A stretch of DNA of 64,000 bases from Brachycybe producta (GCA_036925085.1 JAUPFP010000002.1:5522780-5586779); one strand, 5' to 3'; positions 45,801 to 58,225 are shown, counted from the first letter of the stretch. Translations and numbers: made by a program. Notes: a model not told the origin generated them from the sequence alone.

Positions 45801-47970
45801 TTTTCTTGACGTTTAGATCCGCTTACGATAATGGCTACTTCGGGGCCTTACACGACTTCCGATTCCCTTTCGTACGATCCCCTGTGTGATTTTCTTAGGG
45901 TTGTCACTTTGCAGAAGCCAAGCGTTTGCATTTTGGTACAAGCCGAAATTATAATATGTTTGTTGTAACGTTTTGACTTTTTCTGTTTTTGTTTTCTGAT
46001 AGATCGGACCTTTCCTCGATCGTAAACATAAAGACATAGAAGTATGTTCTCTTTAGTCTGTTTACATTAAGGTGGTTTCGAACTCTAGATTATTCTATCT
46101 TTCAGAAGCGCAAACTGAAGAAAAACTGCAACGTTTTATTTAAGAGTATTTTCATGTTGATGTTTTTCAAAATTAGCTTTTTATGCTAATTGCTACCTTT
46201 CTTGTTTCTGAAACGCTTTCTAGTTTCTCTTAATTTTTATCTCAAGAGACCTAATAATCAGAGTTCGAAAATCAGCTATTCATAAAACATCTTAAGGCAA
46301 AACTAAGCTTTAAACAAAGCTAAACTTATAAACTCTCCATAGATTTTGACACCAATTCAAGAAGAATACTTGGAACTTTGACTTGAACCCTCTCAAGCAG
46401 GGTTCCAACATAGAAATGTCTGCTTTTATTGAGTAGAATTGTTCAACGTTTCTTGTATGTTGGAACCCTGCTGAGAGAGTTGCGTTCAAGTTTTCTTCCT
46501 TAATTCCGGCTTTAATAGAGTTTTGTCTCGCGAGAGTTTAGCGTGTTTATTTTGATGGTTATTTTTCAGGAAGGAAATTTCGACGAAACGTACGATGTCG
46601 TTTTTAATCACTGCATGGAGATTATTATGAGCTGTGTCCAAGGATCCGAAACGGAATTTATTATTGTTCCATCGCATCGCGACATTAATCACGATTACAT
46701 TTATCCGACGCCACCATTTGAATGTTCGAAAAAGTACGCAATCGAACAGAACGCCCATTTCGTCTCTGATCCTTGTCTGCTTGATATATCCGGTTTGATC
46801 GTCGGCATTACGGCGACCGATGTTCTCTTTCATCTCGGACGAGAAGAAATATCATTGTGAGAATTAAGTTTAATCTCCTTTTCATCGATTCGTCATTTAA
46901 CTTTGGGTTTTTTGTTTGCAGTCCTGCAATGCCGGATCGATTGAGCCGACTTGCGGGTCATCTTTTGCAGCAGAATACGTAATTATAACTTCATTGACTT
47001 ACAACGTGTCGATGTGCAGTTTTTTTTTGTGTAAAAAGTCAACATTTTTTTCTAAAAGAAACCATTGTAACGAAAAATATGTTTATGTAAAACAATTTAA
47101 ACTTTATTTTAAAGTTCATCAAGTCAATTTGAAGTTGAACTTGAAAGTGTTTTAGAAACTAGGAAGGTAGCTGAACCACTTATGAGTGTTTTCATGTTGA
47201 TATCTTTTAAAATAAGCTTTTTTAAGTCATTTGAAAAATGATCCAGGTTTTTTTTAAAAAAAATTTATAAATAAAAAGCTCATTCTAACAAACATCAACA
47301 TGAAAGTACTATTAAGAGATTCAGCTACCATTCTAGTTTCTAACACATTTTCAGTGTCTCTTTAGTGTTCTCGAAAGTCCAGAATAATGAAAGTTTCGTT
47401 ATCAACTTACCATTATTTTCATAAAACATCTTGATTAATTATTTAAATTACATTGTTTAAAAAAAATGTATTGGCTGTATTCAAAAACATTACTTACAGG
47501 AAAGCTAAGCTTAAAAAGTTTGTTACAAATTCGCTATAGTAGAAAATGTTGTATTTTTAAAGTTTTTTCTTAATTTTAAGCAACGTTTTAGAATACGGTT
47601 ATAAAATTCTTCATTTTTTGTACTTTCAGTTTCTATCCGCTTTATCCGCCATCTGAAGACATGAATATTGATTATGAGATGCTAGAAACTGTCGGAAACT
47701 TATCAGTGACTCCTCATTTGATGTTTCTTCCATCCGATCTTAATTCTTTCATAAAGGCATGTTACACTGGTTGCTTTTTCTTTTGGATCGTATGGACGAT
47801 TAATGTGTTGTGTGTGTGTTTTGTTATAGGATGTTCAAGGTTGTTGCTTCGTCAATCCACAACGACTAACGAAAGGTACGAGCGGAGGAACTTATGCTCG
47901 TCTCCAGATTCGAAACGAGGGAGATGGGTCGATCGTTTCTCGTGTTTCGTGCCAAGTCGTAAAGATATGA
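42806..47970 (+). CDS. POLA2: DNA polymerase alpha subunit B (14 exons)
   Basis: Non-catalytic B subunit of the DNA polymerase alpha-primase complex in the nucleus, needed to start replication. Exons: 42806-42887, 42965-43092, 43181-43281, 43353-43407, 44626-44738, 44802-45075, 45153-45308, 45643-45754, 45817-45935, 46003-46041, 46570-46856, 46922-46978, 47630-47756, 47830-47970. The chain closes to 596 residues (human 598). The N-terminal helical domain is followed by a linker, an OB-fold stretch (GRIVCDSNGRLNPSSILIEG, YSLFPGQ) and the inactive phosphodiesterase-like domain (TSGPYTTSDSLSYDPL, ILIGPFLD, PSHRDINHDYIYPTPPF, TDVLFHLG, FYPLYPPSEDMNIDYE, CFVNPQRLTKG). Intron 13 has a GC donor. Several donors have T at +3 (GTTCGT, GTTTGT). 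It converges on RAD51. Confidence 0.97.
46067..46295. mobile_element. TTAA-flanked foldback MITE F1 in POLA2 intron 10
   Basis: TTAAGGTGGTTTCGAACTCTAG at the left and AGAGTTCGAAAATCAGC...ACATCTTAA at the right are inverted around a short AT-rich core. The next 46336-46510 is an F3 copy: CAAGCAGGGTTCCAACATA pairs with TATGTTGGAACCCTGCTG. Confidence 0.75.
47130..47436. mobile_element. Foldback MITE F1 in POLA2 intron 12
   Basis: Contains GTGTTTTAGAAACTAGGAAGG and ACCACTTATGAGTG on the left, their complements (AAGAGATTCAGC, CATTCTAGTTTCTAACAC) on the right, and ends ATAAAACATCTTGATTAA. The left outer end is unclear. Confidence 0.6.
47757..47829 (+). other. POLA2: GC-AG intron in POLA2
   Basis: The exon ends TTCATAAAG and the intron opens GCATGT; it closes TTGTTATAG before GATGTTCAAGG. 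The encoded join FIK/DVQGCCFVNPQRLTKG matches human YFVKDVLGCVCVNPGRLTKG without gap, so the position is fixed. No GT nearby preserves the frame and the conserved residues. Confidence 0.85.
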
Positions 47971-48211
47971 TAACAACATGTAGTCCACGTAAGCAAAAGA
48001 AATTCGTATTTTATCATTATGTACATAATACATTTTAAGTTTTAACGATATTTTTTTTTTTACAATCCGAACGATACAAAACTTGATTTCAAAATGCAAA
48101 CAAAATGAAAGTTACAATTTGCGACCCGCAACTGTCGTGAATAAAAATGAGTTTTTTTAAAGCAATGAATAGAATTAGTTTTTATGGAGAAACCGAGAAT
48201 TCCTTCCGTTA
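47971..48211. other. Convergent POLA2/RAD51 spacer
   Basis: Only 241 bp between the two stop codons. An AATAAA on the plus strand at 48140-48145 can serve POLA2. On the minus strand only variant signals (CATAAA near 48180) are seen, so the 3' UTRs of the two genes probably overlap or abut. Confidence 0.6.
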
Positions 48212-49954
<1,743 letters not shown>

Positions 49955-50777
49955 TGCGTTCCTTTTAAAATTAATCACTTATTTAACAAATAAGTTAACG
50001 AACTTGTCAATTTCCCTCCAAAACTTTAAACTGATCACATTCATTCAGATGCGGTTACGGAGTTCTTAATTTCAGTAAGCTTACTGACGGCTTCTATCCT
50101 TATGTTGTGTTAAATTCCTGACGTTACCGCTGATGTATGCATGCTTGTTAGATTTATTTATCATTTCTGACAGAATGTAATGTTTATATCATTCTTCCAT
50201 TTTGTTTCCTATGTTCTTTTGATGAATTGGACACAAAATGTCTACATTGTCATGTCTTCTAATATGTATATAGACGATATATGTGAGAATGCACACGTTG
50301 TATTCAGTAGACCATATTTTAAATCGCGAGACCTTGTTCTAACTTGTTCAGTATAAATTATTCGATGACGTCATATATTTGAAGTTATTTTGGTGACCTA
50401 ATATGGCCACTGCTGCGTTTGTTTTGTACAAGTTTATTACGCCATCTTAGTTAACTTTATCTAGGAGTCATTTGGCGTCAGATATTGATTTATGATGGTG
50501 TGCTTAATGTCATTTTGTTTCGAACGACAGCCAGCTTAAAATAATTGTAAATATGACGTCTGGTTTTTGAGGTTATTTTAGGTGGCCGAATATGGCACCT
50601 TGCGCATTTATTTGTATATAGTGAAGACTCCCTGTTACGTAACCTAAATAGTTTACTTTTATTGGAGAAATTTTGGCCTTCAAGTGTGCGTCATATAGTG
50701 ACTGTGTTCGTCATGCTGATGTCATTTCTTCACCGAAGTTAATAAGCTTTCACTGGATTTCAGTTGCATTCAGCAAG
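49955..50777. promoter_or_regulatory. Shared RAD51/NANP promoter with tandem duplication
   Basis: 823 bp separate the two start codons. Two direct copies of a unit of about 190 bp fill the NANP-proximal half: 50366-50553 and 50554-50735. Matched phrases in order are TGACGTC, TTGA(A/G)GTTATTTT, GTG(A/G)CC(T/G)AATATGGC, GCG(T)TTTGTT/GCGCATTTATTTG, TAGTTnACTTT, GTCAT and GATGTCATTT/TTAATGTCATTTT. Unit 1 has a full CRE palindrome TGACGTCA (50366-50373). Unit 2 ends about 40 bp before the NANP ATG. Confidence 0.65.
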
Positions 50778-50785
50778 ATGGCGCC
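50774..50785 (+). promoter_or_regulatory. NANP: TISU element on the NANP start codon
   Basis: CAAGATGGCGCC overlaps the start codon (50778) and matches the TISU consensus SAASATGGCGGC at 11 of 12 positions. The element acts both as a YY1 promoter site and as an initiator for mRNAs with very short leaders. Confidence 0.65.
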
Positions 50786-53700
50786 GACGTATGAAGTTGC
50801 GAACGACAAACGTCTTCTCGATACAGTTACTACCATTTTATTCGATCTCGATAATACTTTAATAAGTACGCGTAAAGCTGATCAAACTGCAATTGGAAAG
50901 GTATGAAGAACTGTTTTTTATTACCATCTTCATTGAATTTACACTTAAAAAGTTAAAATTTCGGCTGTGGGGGGGGGGGGGGGTTTCGATCAATTTCACA
51001 ATTGGGTTAAAGTGGGTGGATTTTTGGAGGGGGGTGGGACACTTAAAAGTGGGTGGTTGAGGGGTACCCTCTCCCATATTCTCCCCCATTTTCTCTTCTT
51101 TTCGGAAGAAGTGGGGTGGTTGAGAGACGTTAGCCTAATTTTGGAAATGGGTTCTCTTTTTATACTTTCACTCTTGTCTGCTTTTTATCTCTTATCAAGG
51201 TTTGGTCAAGGGTAAATTAACCTCATTTTGTTTAGAGACCTCTTTTTTTTTTTTTTAGTGTTTTATGTTTCTACTCAAAAACAGTTATTTCACTTTCAGA
51301 ATTTTATATTTCGCTGTTTTTCTTCTTTCATTTCAATGAAAAAAACTTCACATTCTTCGCTTTTTTTTTCTTCTTTTTCTAAGTGGAATCGATTAGAAAT
51401 TGACCTTTGAAGTGGATTTCTAAGAGATTCTCATTGTGGAATGTAAGAAAATGATCGCCAAAAGTGTATTTTTGGACATTTTCGTTAAGAAATTGATGTT
51501 TAATAATGTGTTTTAAGCTCATTTTAGAGGTTAGCAGGTTGAAAGTCAAACTTGTGATGGAATTCTGACCCCAATCTCAATGAGAAAAACGTTTCAAGAA
51601 GTGTCAAGACATTTCGGCATTTGAAGACATCTCCGTATTCGATAACGCTTCTTAAAATAAAGTTAAACTTAAGTAACGTTTTAAAATCTTTCCGTCAGAA
51701 CGAGAAATTGGAGATTTTTAAATTCTAATCCCAAATTTCTTAGCTAAAATGAGCTTAAAATTTGCATTTTGACTTCATTTTTTATTAACCAATTGAGCAT
51801 TTGTTTATTTCTATTAAAGAATTAAGCTGTCAGAAATAAAACTTGTGTTTTGTCGCTAACATTTTTGATGCGTTATTCTTTATTGAGAAAACGGTAAGAA
51901 AAAAGTATCCTTAGAAAAATGTTTTTATTTTGTGTTCAAATTTAGCTCAATCAGTGCTAATAGTATAACGAACAAAACTTTAAAAGAAAAAAAGCTTAAA
52001 AATAAGTGACAATGGCTTCTGACGATCAATTAGATAAATGTATTTGTGCTTTGACGGCTGCTAAAACGGACACCGAAAGATTTGCGGCCCTTTTGATTGT
52101 GACGCGGGCGATTCGGTCCGAATCGTGTGACTTAGAATCGAGACGGAAACTGTTCGATGCAGTCGGTTTCGATTTCGTTCTTCGACTTTTTCATACGAAG
52201 GACGTTCCGGACGGATGTCATCCACGTGTTTTTGCAAGTTTAGCGACAACTTTACTCGGAGCTTTTTGTACCGTTCCTGGACTTGTTCAAGACGTCCGAA
52301 TGGTGGCTCAAGTTCCGATTTTTGTCGAGATTCTTTTCGATTCGGAAGGGAACTCTGAGAAATCTGATGCTCTCGCTTGCCTCTGTGCCATTTCGACATC
52401 TTCCAAAGGCTGCGAAGCTCTGATCGAATCTGGAATCGTTTCAAGACTTTGTTCGTTGCATTCTGACGATGGACTTAATCCTGACTTTCTTGAGCTCGTT
52501 TTTAGAACCGTCGTGAACGTTATAGCATCGAAAGGGACACGGTGTTGGCAGCGCCACCTGCAGAGTTTCAACGTGCTGATGAACACATTGTCTCGTAGAT
52601 TAGTGGCGGAAGAACGGACTCAGCGTAAGTTCGATCGTTGTGACGATGTCAGTAAGGTAATGTGGAGTTTTCCGATTGATTTGAAAGATTCTTGTCGTAC
52701 TGAGCCGTGGTATCGTGAATTTCATGACGAACTAATGGGAATTTTATGTTTTAAACTGGGAGAAGCGCAGCGCGAACCTCTTTTTAAACTGTGTGCGGTG
52801 TTTGTCGAGAAATTAGAGGTCCGATGGGCTCTCGGTGACACCGAGAAGTCGTATCGGCTCTTCCTCTTGCTTGTACAGCTTTCTTGCGTCGAAATACGAA
52901 TGATCCTCGAAGATCAGGCGTTCGAGGACGTCATGTTGAAAAGTGAACTGCTTTCTGGTTGCTTTATCGTTGCGGAACATGCGATCCACTTCTTGGTGGG
53001 TGACGGTCGTCATGTAGTTACCGAAAGCGCGCAACAGCAGTTATATCAAGCTCTTACCGGAGCTTTCGGAGCGGTTCTGTTATTTGTATCGAACTTTACG
53101 ACGAAATTAGAAGGGATTCTTCAAGATGAACCCGATACTAAACAGTGGCAGTTGGTGACGGCCACTGTAAGAGTCACGGGTGCTTGGTTAGCCGAAGAGA
53201 CGGCAGCACATCGTGACGAAGTTCATGCAGTTCTTCCGTTTCTTGTGCGTGCCGCTCACGAAGAGCGACGTCGTCACGGAACGACAGTAAGTTTGTACTT
53301 TCTGCTTCCTGGCTTATGTCACTTATCGGTCGAAGACGCTCCTCGAGCCGTTATGCTCGAAAGGGACGTTCCGGAGATCTTGATCGAATACATGTCGGAG
53401 TTGTGGCAGATCGTCTGTAAAGACACCAAAGAGGAAGAATACGAGACGACGTCCGAAGAAGGAGCCGTCACCCTTTGCTGTGGAATTCTGATGAACATCG
53501 TTGTCCTCGAAGCGGATAACGTTTCCAACTATCCGGCTTTTCTACAGCTGTTGAAATTTGTTTTTCATGCGCTTCCTACAGTGGATCGTAGGTCTCATCA
53601 ATTGGTTCTTCGCGGGAATCTCTCCATCTTGGGACTTTTACTTTTGCGACGTCACGCCTCCAAATTCATGTCCAACGAAAGTTCGATCTATCGTTTTCTG

Positions 53701-54387
53701 AGTGCATCGATTCGTTTTTTGTGGGATGCTTTCGGCGTCGAAGAATCGTCTGTCGATTCGTGCCTCGGTATAACTCTGCCTTATCGTGCTGTCTGGGATC
53801 AGCTGAAAGAACTTTGGTTTCTTGGCATGCAGGCTCTTTCTAGTCTTCTGCCGGCAATGCCTTGGGTCGGTCAGTTCATCGTCGAGAGTGGATGGGCCGA
53901 GGAGATGGTCACGGCTCTCGGTAAAGTGCGAGCCAACGGAGTTGAACCAAACGTGTGTCGCGAGTACGAGGGGTTTCTGTGCTGTTTGGTTCGGTGCTGT
54001 GACGTGGCTCGCGTTCTTCTTCACGAGCTCGGAGCTACTCGAATGTGCGACACTCATCGGATGTCCGATCTAAACAAACTTCTTCGTAGGTCGAGAGTTC
54101 TTCAAATATAGTTTGGTTTCTACAAATCTTAAAAGCATGTTTCTGTTAATCCTCGATTTATCCAACGGTGTGACGTCACTTTTAATTTATTTTTACGAAC
54201 TTGACACCAGTTGGAGAATTCGATTCGATTAAAGAATGTGCAAGTTACATTAGATAAGAATGTCTTCAGCATTTTGGAAGCAATTTAATAAATAAAATTT
54301 TCAAAGTTTATTTGTAACTAGAAGAGGAAAAGTTTTGTATTGGCAATTTTTTGACGAAATCTTTTAAAATATACTTTTTGCCTTTTT

Positions 54388-54425
<38 letters not shown>

Positions 54426-57400
54426 GTAAAAAGTTTATTTTGAGATGTAGAGAGAAGGCACGAATTCAAGAAGTTTGGCGAAAACTTAAAACCTAACTTC
54501 AAAGTAAACCCTTTCAACAGGGTTTTCAATGTTAAAATATGTTATGGAGGTTATCCTTCAACTGGATTTTTGCGTTGTAACTCTGCGTAGAGGGTAAAGG
54601 ATTGTTTTCTTCTTGAATTTGGTCCGTATTTTTATAGTTTCAAATAAACTTTGAATATCTTTAGAAATTTCTCGAAAGCAACTTAAGATTGGTAGAAAAT
54701 GGAAGTCTCGAAGGCACACCCAGGCGTGATGACGCACAACCATAAGGGTCGATTCACACTACGGACAAGGCGAGAGGTCCGGTTGACCGGCGTTCATTCA
54801 GATTCTGGTTTTCAATAGAAAAATGACCGGTGACCATGACCTGTGTCGTGATATGTGATCGGACAGTGAGAAGAGACCCTAAGTCGTAAATATATCTAAT
54901 AAAATAAGACGACCACTGAGTGCGTGGTCACGCCTGAGAGTGTGTGTGTTTGAGGATATTCTCTACTAATCCAAAGTCGTTTTCAAAAATAATCTTTATG
55001 CTTTGCTTCCAAAAAAAAAAAAAAAAAGTTGAGGACTTTTTTTAGAAGATGGGTTTGTGAACATCTGATTTTCGAACTCTTGATTATTGCGTCTTTTAGA
55101 CGAGCAAAATGAAAAGAAACTGGAAAGTGTTTTCAGACACTATTAATAGAAAGAGGGGGTAGCACCAATCACTGAAGGATATTTTCATGTTGACGATATC
55201 TTTCGAAATAAACTTTATATGGCGGGTGTTTGAAAACGACGCAACTTTATATAGATATATCGTCAACATGACACTATCCTTAAGTGATTGAACTAGCCAT
55301 TCTAGTTTCTAAAATTCTAGTTTCTCTTTTATTGTTCTTCTCCTGAAAGACAGAGAATAAATAATCCAAGAGTTTTCGAGAAAGAAAAAAAATCAAGTTT
55401 GTTCGTAAACCCATCAAGTTAAGATTTGTATCTTTAAAAAGTTGAATCACGTTTGTATTTCATTTTGTAATTGTTGTATTTTCTTTTTTCGAAAGAACTG
55501 TTTTACGAAACAAAATTGTTGGAAACTTGGAAGTGTTTTTTTTTTATGTACATAAAATGGAAATGAGTATTTTTTTTTTTTCGTTGTTTGGTTTTATTTC
55601 ACAGTATTTTTCCATTGCTCAATCTTTTTGACTGGGGGGTTTTTTTTTTTTTTGAAAAGGCTAACCAACCTACACGAATATATAATATATTTTTATGAAA
55701 ATGTGTAATCTAATTTAATTTAGCCTTGATTTTTGTGTGTACTCACTCACTCTGTCTCAAGAATGAATAATTATTTTAGTTTAATTGACGCACGTCATCT
55801 GGTTTTAAGAGAAAAAAAAGGTCTGTCTCTGGCCTTGAATTGTGTGAGTTTTGCTTTTCGATGATGACTCGATTTACTTTGGGTTAAACGTTTTTTTTTT
55901 TTTTTGTTCCTCTTTTCTCTCGATGAGTGTGTTGTGTCGTAAGGCCAATTTCAGTCTCGAAATAAACACTCACGGATAGAAAAGTTTCTTCTGGGCCAAA
56001 ATACTGTCAATTATTTGGCTCTCATCCCAGATTCCGATAAAAAAAAAGTAAAAAATATATATATATATATATATATATAAACCAGAGGGAACCACTCAAG
56101 TCCGATTTTTGTTGGCTTTTACTATTTCCATCAAGAGTTTGTTGTTGTTGTTACCAAATGTTCCGAATTACGATTTTTTTTTCGGGGGTTCATAATTACT
56201 AATTATTTGATGTTGTAATATTTAGTAATTTATTCTTGCTACGATAGGTTTTATTTCGTTGAAAAAAAAAATCATGTTTCTTTTTCATTTAAATTGAAAT
56301 TTTTAATACATTTTATATTAAAACACGGTTTTTTTTTTCTTCCTTTCTAATCTTTTTAAAGCTTGTAGCACACACACACACTACATCGGAACGGAAAGGT
56401 CAGGATAAAAGGATGAACCGATGAACATTGTGGGTAATCCTAAAAACCTAAAACAGAATGCATACGGAATTTAGATGAACACATAAACCTTGGGGATGAA
56501 CCAAGGGATAACATGGGTGCCGAACACACAAATCATGCTTTAAATCGAATTGTTTTTTGACATACTGAAGGGCTACGAGCCCCAGACCCCCCCTCCCCCC
56601 CCCCCCCTGCGACAAATTCAATTTAACGGTAATTCCATATAATCCATGTATAAAAAAGTACAGTGTTCATACAATTCTATAAGTATTCTGTTTCAGGTTT
56701 TAGAGTTAGTCCAAAGATTCATCTGTTCATCCCGTTCATGGGTTCATCCTTTGACTCCTTTCCGAACGGAATGAATCGAAATATTTTGATAACAAGTAAT
56801 TTCAATGGAGCCCCCCACACACGCTAGCTTGGATTGGATCGGATACGCGACGTCGGCTGGGCTCCATTAAAATGCTTGTTATCGAAATGGTCCGTTCAGA
56901 TCCGATGTAGTTTGCTACAAGCTTAACAAGATTAAGGTGTTTTTCAAGTGTAAACGCCCCTTGAATTGTGGTTATTTCTATTTTTTAGAAGCTAAATAGA
57001 AAACTGAATGTGTTTTACTCACTAGAAAGAGTAGTAGCTCGATCGCTTAAAGGGTACTTTTTTATGTTGATGTCTTTTAAAATAAGCTTTTTTTTTATGT
57101 CAGTTTGTAAATGACGCAACTTTTTAACCAATTTTTGTCTATAAATAGTTTATCTTGAAAGATATCATCAACATGTAAAAAAGTGATTGAGCTACTTTAC
57201 CGTTCTAGTTTCTATTGATTTTGCTCTGAAATGACGGGAATAATCAAGAGTTCGAAAATCAGCTGTTCCTAAAACATCTTAAACATTTTGAACTTTTAAG
57301 AATCTGAAAATGAAATCTAAAATTTGTCATAAAGTTGCATAAAATTTTAAAATATTTGCGTAATTAATAATAAAAGTTTAAAAAATAGTTTTAAAAACGA

Positions 57401-58225
57401 ATAAACTACATAATTAGCTCATAAATTAAAATTATGTAATTTGTTTTGTTTTTTATGACAATTTTTAAACTATTTAAGAAGTTTAAAATCTAAATGAGAC
57501 TTAAATATAAGAAAATTCCGATTTTATTATTCCTACCCCGGTAGAAATTATCTTCGAAAAAAAAAATTGGTTTTGCTGACGGTCGATTTGAAATATAATA
57601 TTTTCAGGCACTTTGGTACCTGTGTTCGAGAGACGTACCGGAATCGCACGCGAGACACGTCGTCGAAACGTTCTATCAGTTCCTCCGAATCAATCCCGAG
57701 GATCCGATCAAGGGTCGTATGGATTTGGACACGTGGAGAACCCTATTATGGGCTTACGCTCTTGGTCCTCAGTACAGTCGGCTCGCTCGAGACGTCTACC
57801 CTCTCTGGAAAGGGACACGGTTCGAGAACATCGACTTCGAGGCGGAGACGATCGAACTTCTCGAGACGCTGAAACCTCATTTCAAGTTGGGATTGATCAC
57901 GAACGGTCCTTCGACGGCTCAGTGGGAGAAAGTAGCCCATTTAGGTGCTCAGGACCTATTCGACGTGGTTCTCGTGGGTGGTGACCATCCGGAGCAGAAG
58001 CCGTGTCCCTCGATCTTTAGGCGTGCCTTTGCAGCGCTGGATGTCCAGCCCAAAGACTGTGTCATGGTCGGTGACATGCTGGCCACCGACATACAAGGTG
58101 GCCGTAATGCGGGCGTTGCAGCCACTATATGGATTCCACTTCAGGAATGTAGTGATCCCGATCCGAAACCCGATTTCGTCGTTAAGAATCTTAGCGAATT
58201 GTTGCTAATACTTGGAGTTTCTTAA
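50778..58225 (+). CDS. NANP: N-acylneuraminate-9-phosphatase (2 exons)
   Basis: HAD-superfamily phosphatase removing the 9-phosphate of N-acetylneuraminate 9-phosphate, the last step before free sialic acid, in the cytosol. Exons 50778-50900 and 57608-58225 join in frame to 246 residues (human 248). Motifs: I, FDLDNTLIST (nucleophile and acid Asp); II, LITNGPSTAQ; the lysine of III in EQKPCPSIF; IV, VMVGDMLATDIQGGRNAG. The cap region carries LLWAYALGPQYSRLARDVYPLWKGTRF in place of the vertebrate ECYFLWKSTRL stretch. The single intron is 6707 bp and contains an entire second gene (NCDN) on the same strand plus several foldback elements. The start is set by the TISU motif; the frame is open further up but without an ATG. 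Confidence 0.95.
50901..52011 (+). other. NANP intron, part before NCDN
   Basis: Holds a G-rich stretch at 50965-51125 (a run of 15 G, then GGAGGGGGGTGGG and GTGGGTGG), T-rich DNA to 51400, and an inverted pair GTTTTAAGCTCATTTTAGAGG / TTAGCTAAAATGAGCTTAAAA at about 51509-51760 marking a foldback. No obvious promoter motif for NCDN is seen. Confidence 0.55.
52012..54111 (+). CDS. NCDN: Neurochondrin, intronless, inside NANP intron
   Basis: Single open frame of 699 residues (human 729) starting at ATG 52012 (MASDDQLDKCICALTAAKTD). It follows human neurochondrin closely near the start: AAKTDTERFAALLIVTRAI, RRKLFDAVGFDFVLRLFHTK and PDGCHPRVFASLATTLLGAF. The rest is an all-helical repeat protein rich in Leu, consistent with the family's ARM-like fold. 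Neurochondrin is a cytoplasmic, membrane-associated adaptor linked to signalling in neurons and to mGluR5 and CaMKII in mammals; its role in this animal is inferred only. The human gene has several introns; this one has none in the coding region. Poly(A) signals overlap at 54287-54296. Base use resembles the neighbouring host exons. Confidence 0.93.
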   Translation: MASDDQLDKCICALTAAKTDTERFAALLIVTRAIRSESCDLESRRKLFDAVGFDFVLRLFHTKDVPDGCHPRVFASLATTLLGAFCTVPGLVQDVRMVAQVPIFVEILFDSEGNSEKSDALACLCAISTSSKGCEALIESGIVSRLCSLHSDDGLNPDFLELVFRTVVNVIASKGTRCWQRHLQSFNVLMNTLSRRLVAEERTQRKFDRCDDVSKVMWSFPIDLKDSCRTEPWYREFHDELMGILCFKLGEAQREPLFKLCAVFVEKLEVRWALGDTEKSYRLFLLLVQLSCVEIRMILEDQAFEDVMLKSELLSGCFIVAEHAIHFLVGDGRHVVTESAQQQLYQALTGAFGAVLLFVSNFTTKLEGILQDEPDTKQWQLVTATVRVTGAWLAEETAAHRDEVHAVLPFLVRAAHEERRRHGTTVSLYFLLPGLCHLSVEDAPRAVMLERDVPEILIEYMSELWQIVCKDTKEEEYETTSEEGAVTLCCGILMNIVVLEADNVSNYPAFLQLLKFVFHALPTVDRRSHQLVLRGNLSILGLLLLRRHASKFMSNESSIYRFLSASIRFLWDAFGVEESSVDSCLGITLPYRAVWDQLKELWFLGMQALSSLLPAMPWVGQFIVESGWAEEMVTALGKVRANGVEPNVCREYEGFLCCLVRCCDVARVLLHELGATRMCDTHRMSDLNKLLRRSRVLQI
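54287..54296 (+). terminator. NCDN: NCDN poly(A) signals
   Basis: Two overlapping AATAAA motifs 176 bp after the NCDN stop codon. They lie within the NANP intron, so NANP transcription must read through or suppress them. Confidence 0.6.
54395..54425 (+). repeat. (CTA)n microsatellite
   Basis: About ten CTA triplets in the NANP intron, between halves of an F1-like repeat. Confidence 0.95.
54746..54879. mobile_element. Short foldback in NANP intron
   Basis: GGGTCGATTCACACTACGGAC at the left and TCGGACAGTGAGAAGAGACCC at the right are inverted; GACCGG/CCGGTCA phrases pair in the middle. 134 bp, non-coding. An F3 relic (TTCAAGAAG...AACAGGG) precedes it at 54461-54620. Confidence 0.6.
55041..55424. 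mobile_element. Foldback MITE F1 in NANP intron
   Basis: The left has TTCGAACTCTTGATTATTGCG and GGTAGCACCAATCACT; the right has GTGATTGAACTAGCCATTCTAG and an end ACCCATCAAGTTAAG. Central phrases CATGTTGACGATATC and GATATATCGTCAACATG pair. Diverged from other copies but same order of parts. Confidence 0.65.
55425..56355. other. NANP intron, T-rich stretch
   Basis: Homopolymer T and A runs, an (AT)n microsatellite at about 56055-56079. No coding signal or clear element. Confidence 0.6.
56356..56926. mobile_element. TTAA-flanked foldback with nested arms in NANP intron
   Basis: TTAA at 56356-56359 and 56923-56926 bound an element with ends AGCTTGTAGC and GCTACAAGC. Just inside, ACTACATCGGAACGG pairs with the right TCCGATGTAG. 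There are two inner foldbacks: CGGAACGGAAAGG and AAAGGATGAACCGATGAAC pair with GTTCATGGGTTCATCCTTT and CCTTTCCGAACGG (to about 56771), and GATAACAAGTAATTTCAATGG pairs with CCATTAAAATGCTTGTTATC (56790-56883). Non-coding. Confidence 0.75.
56932..57282. mobile_element. TTAA-flanked foldback MITE F1 in NANP intron
   Basis: TTAAGGTGTTTTTCAAGTGTAA at the left, CAGCTGTTCCTAAAACATCTTAA at the right. Inner arms AAGAGTAGTAGCTCGATC and GATTGAGCTACTTTACCG pair. It begins only six bases after the TTAA of the preceding element. Confidence 0.8.
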
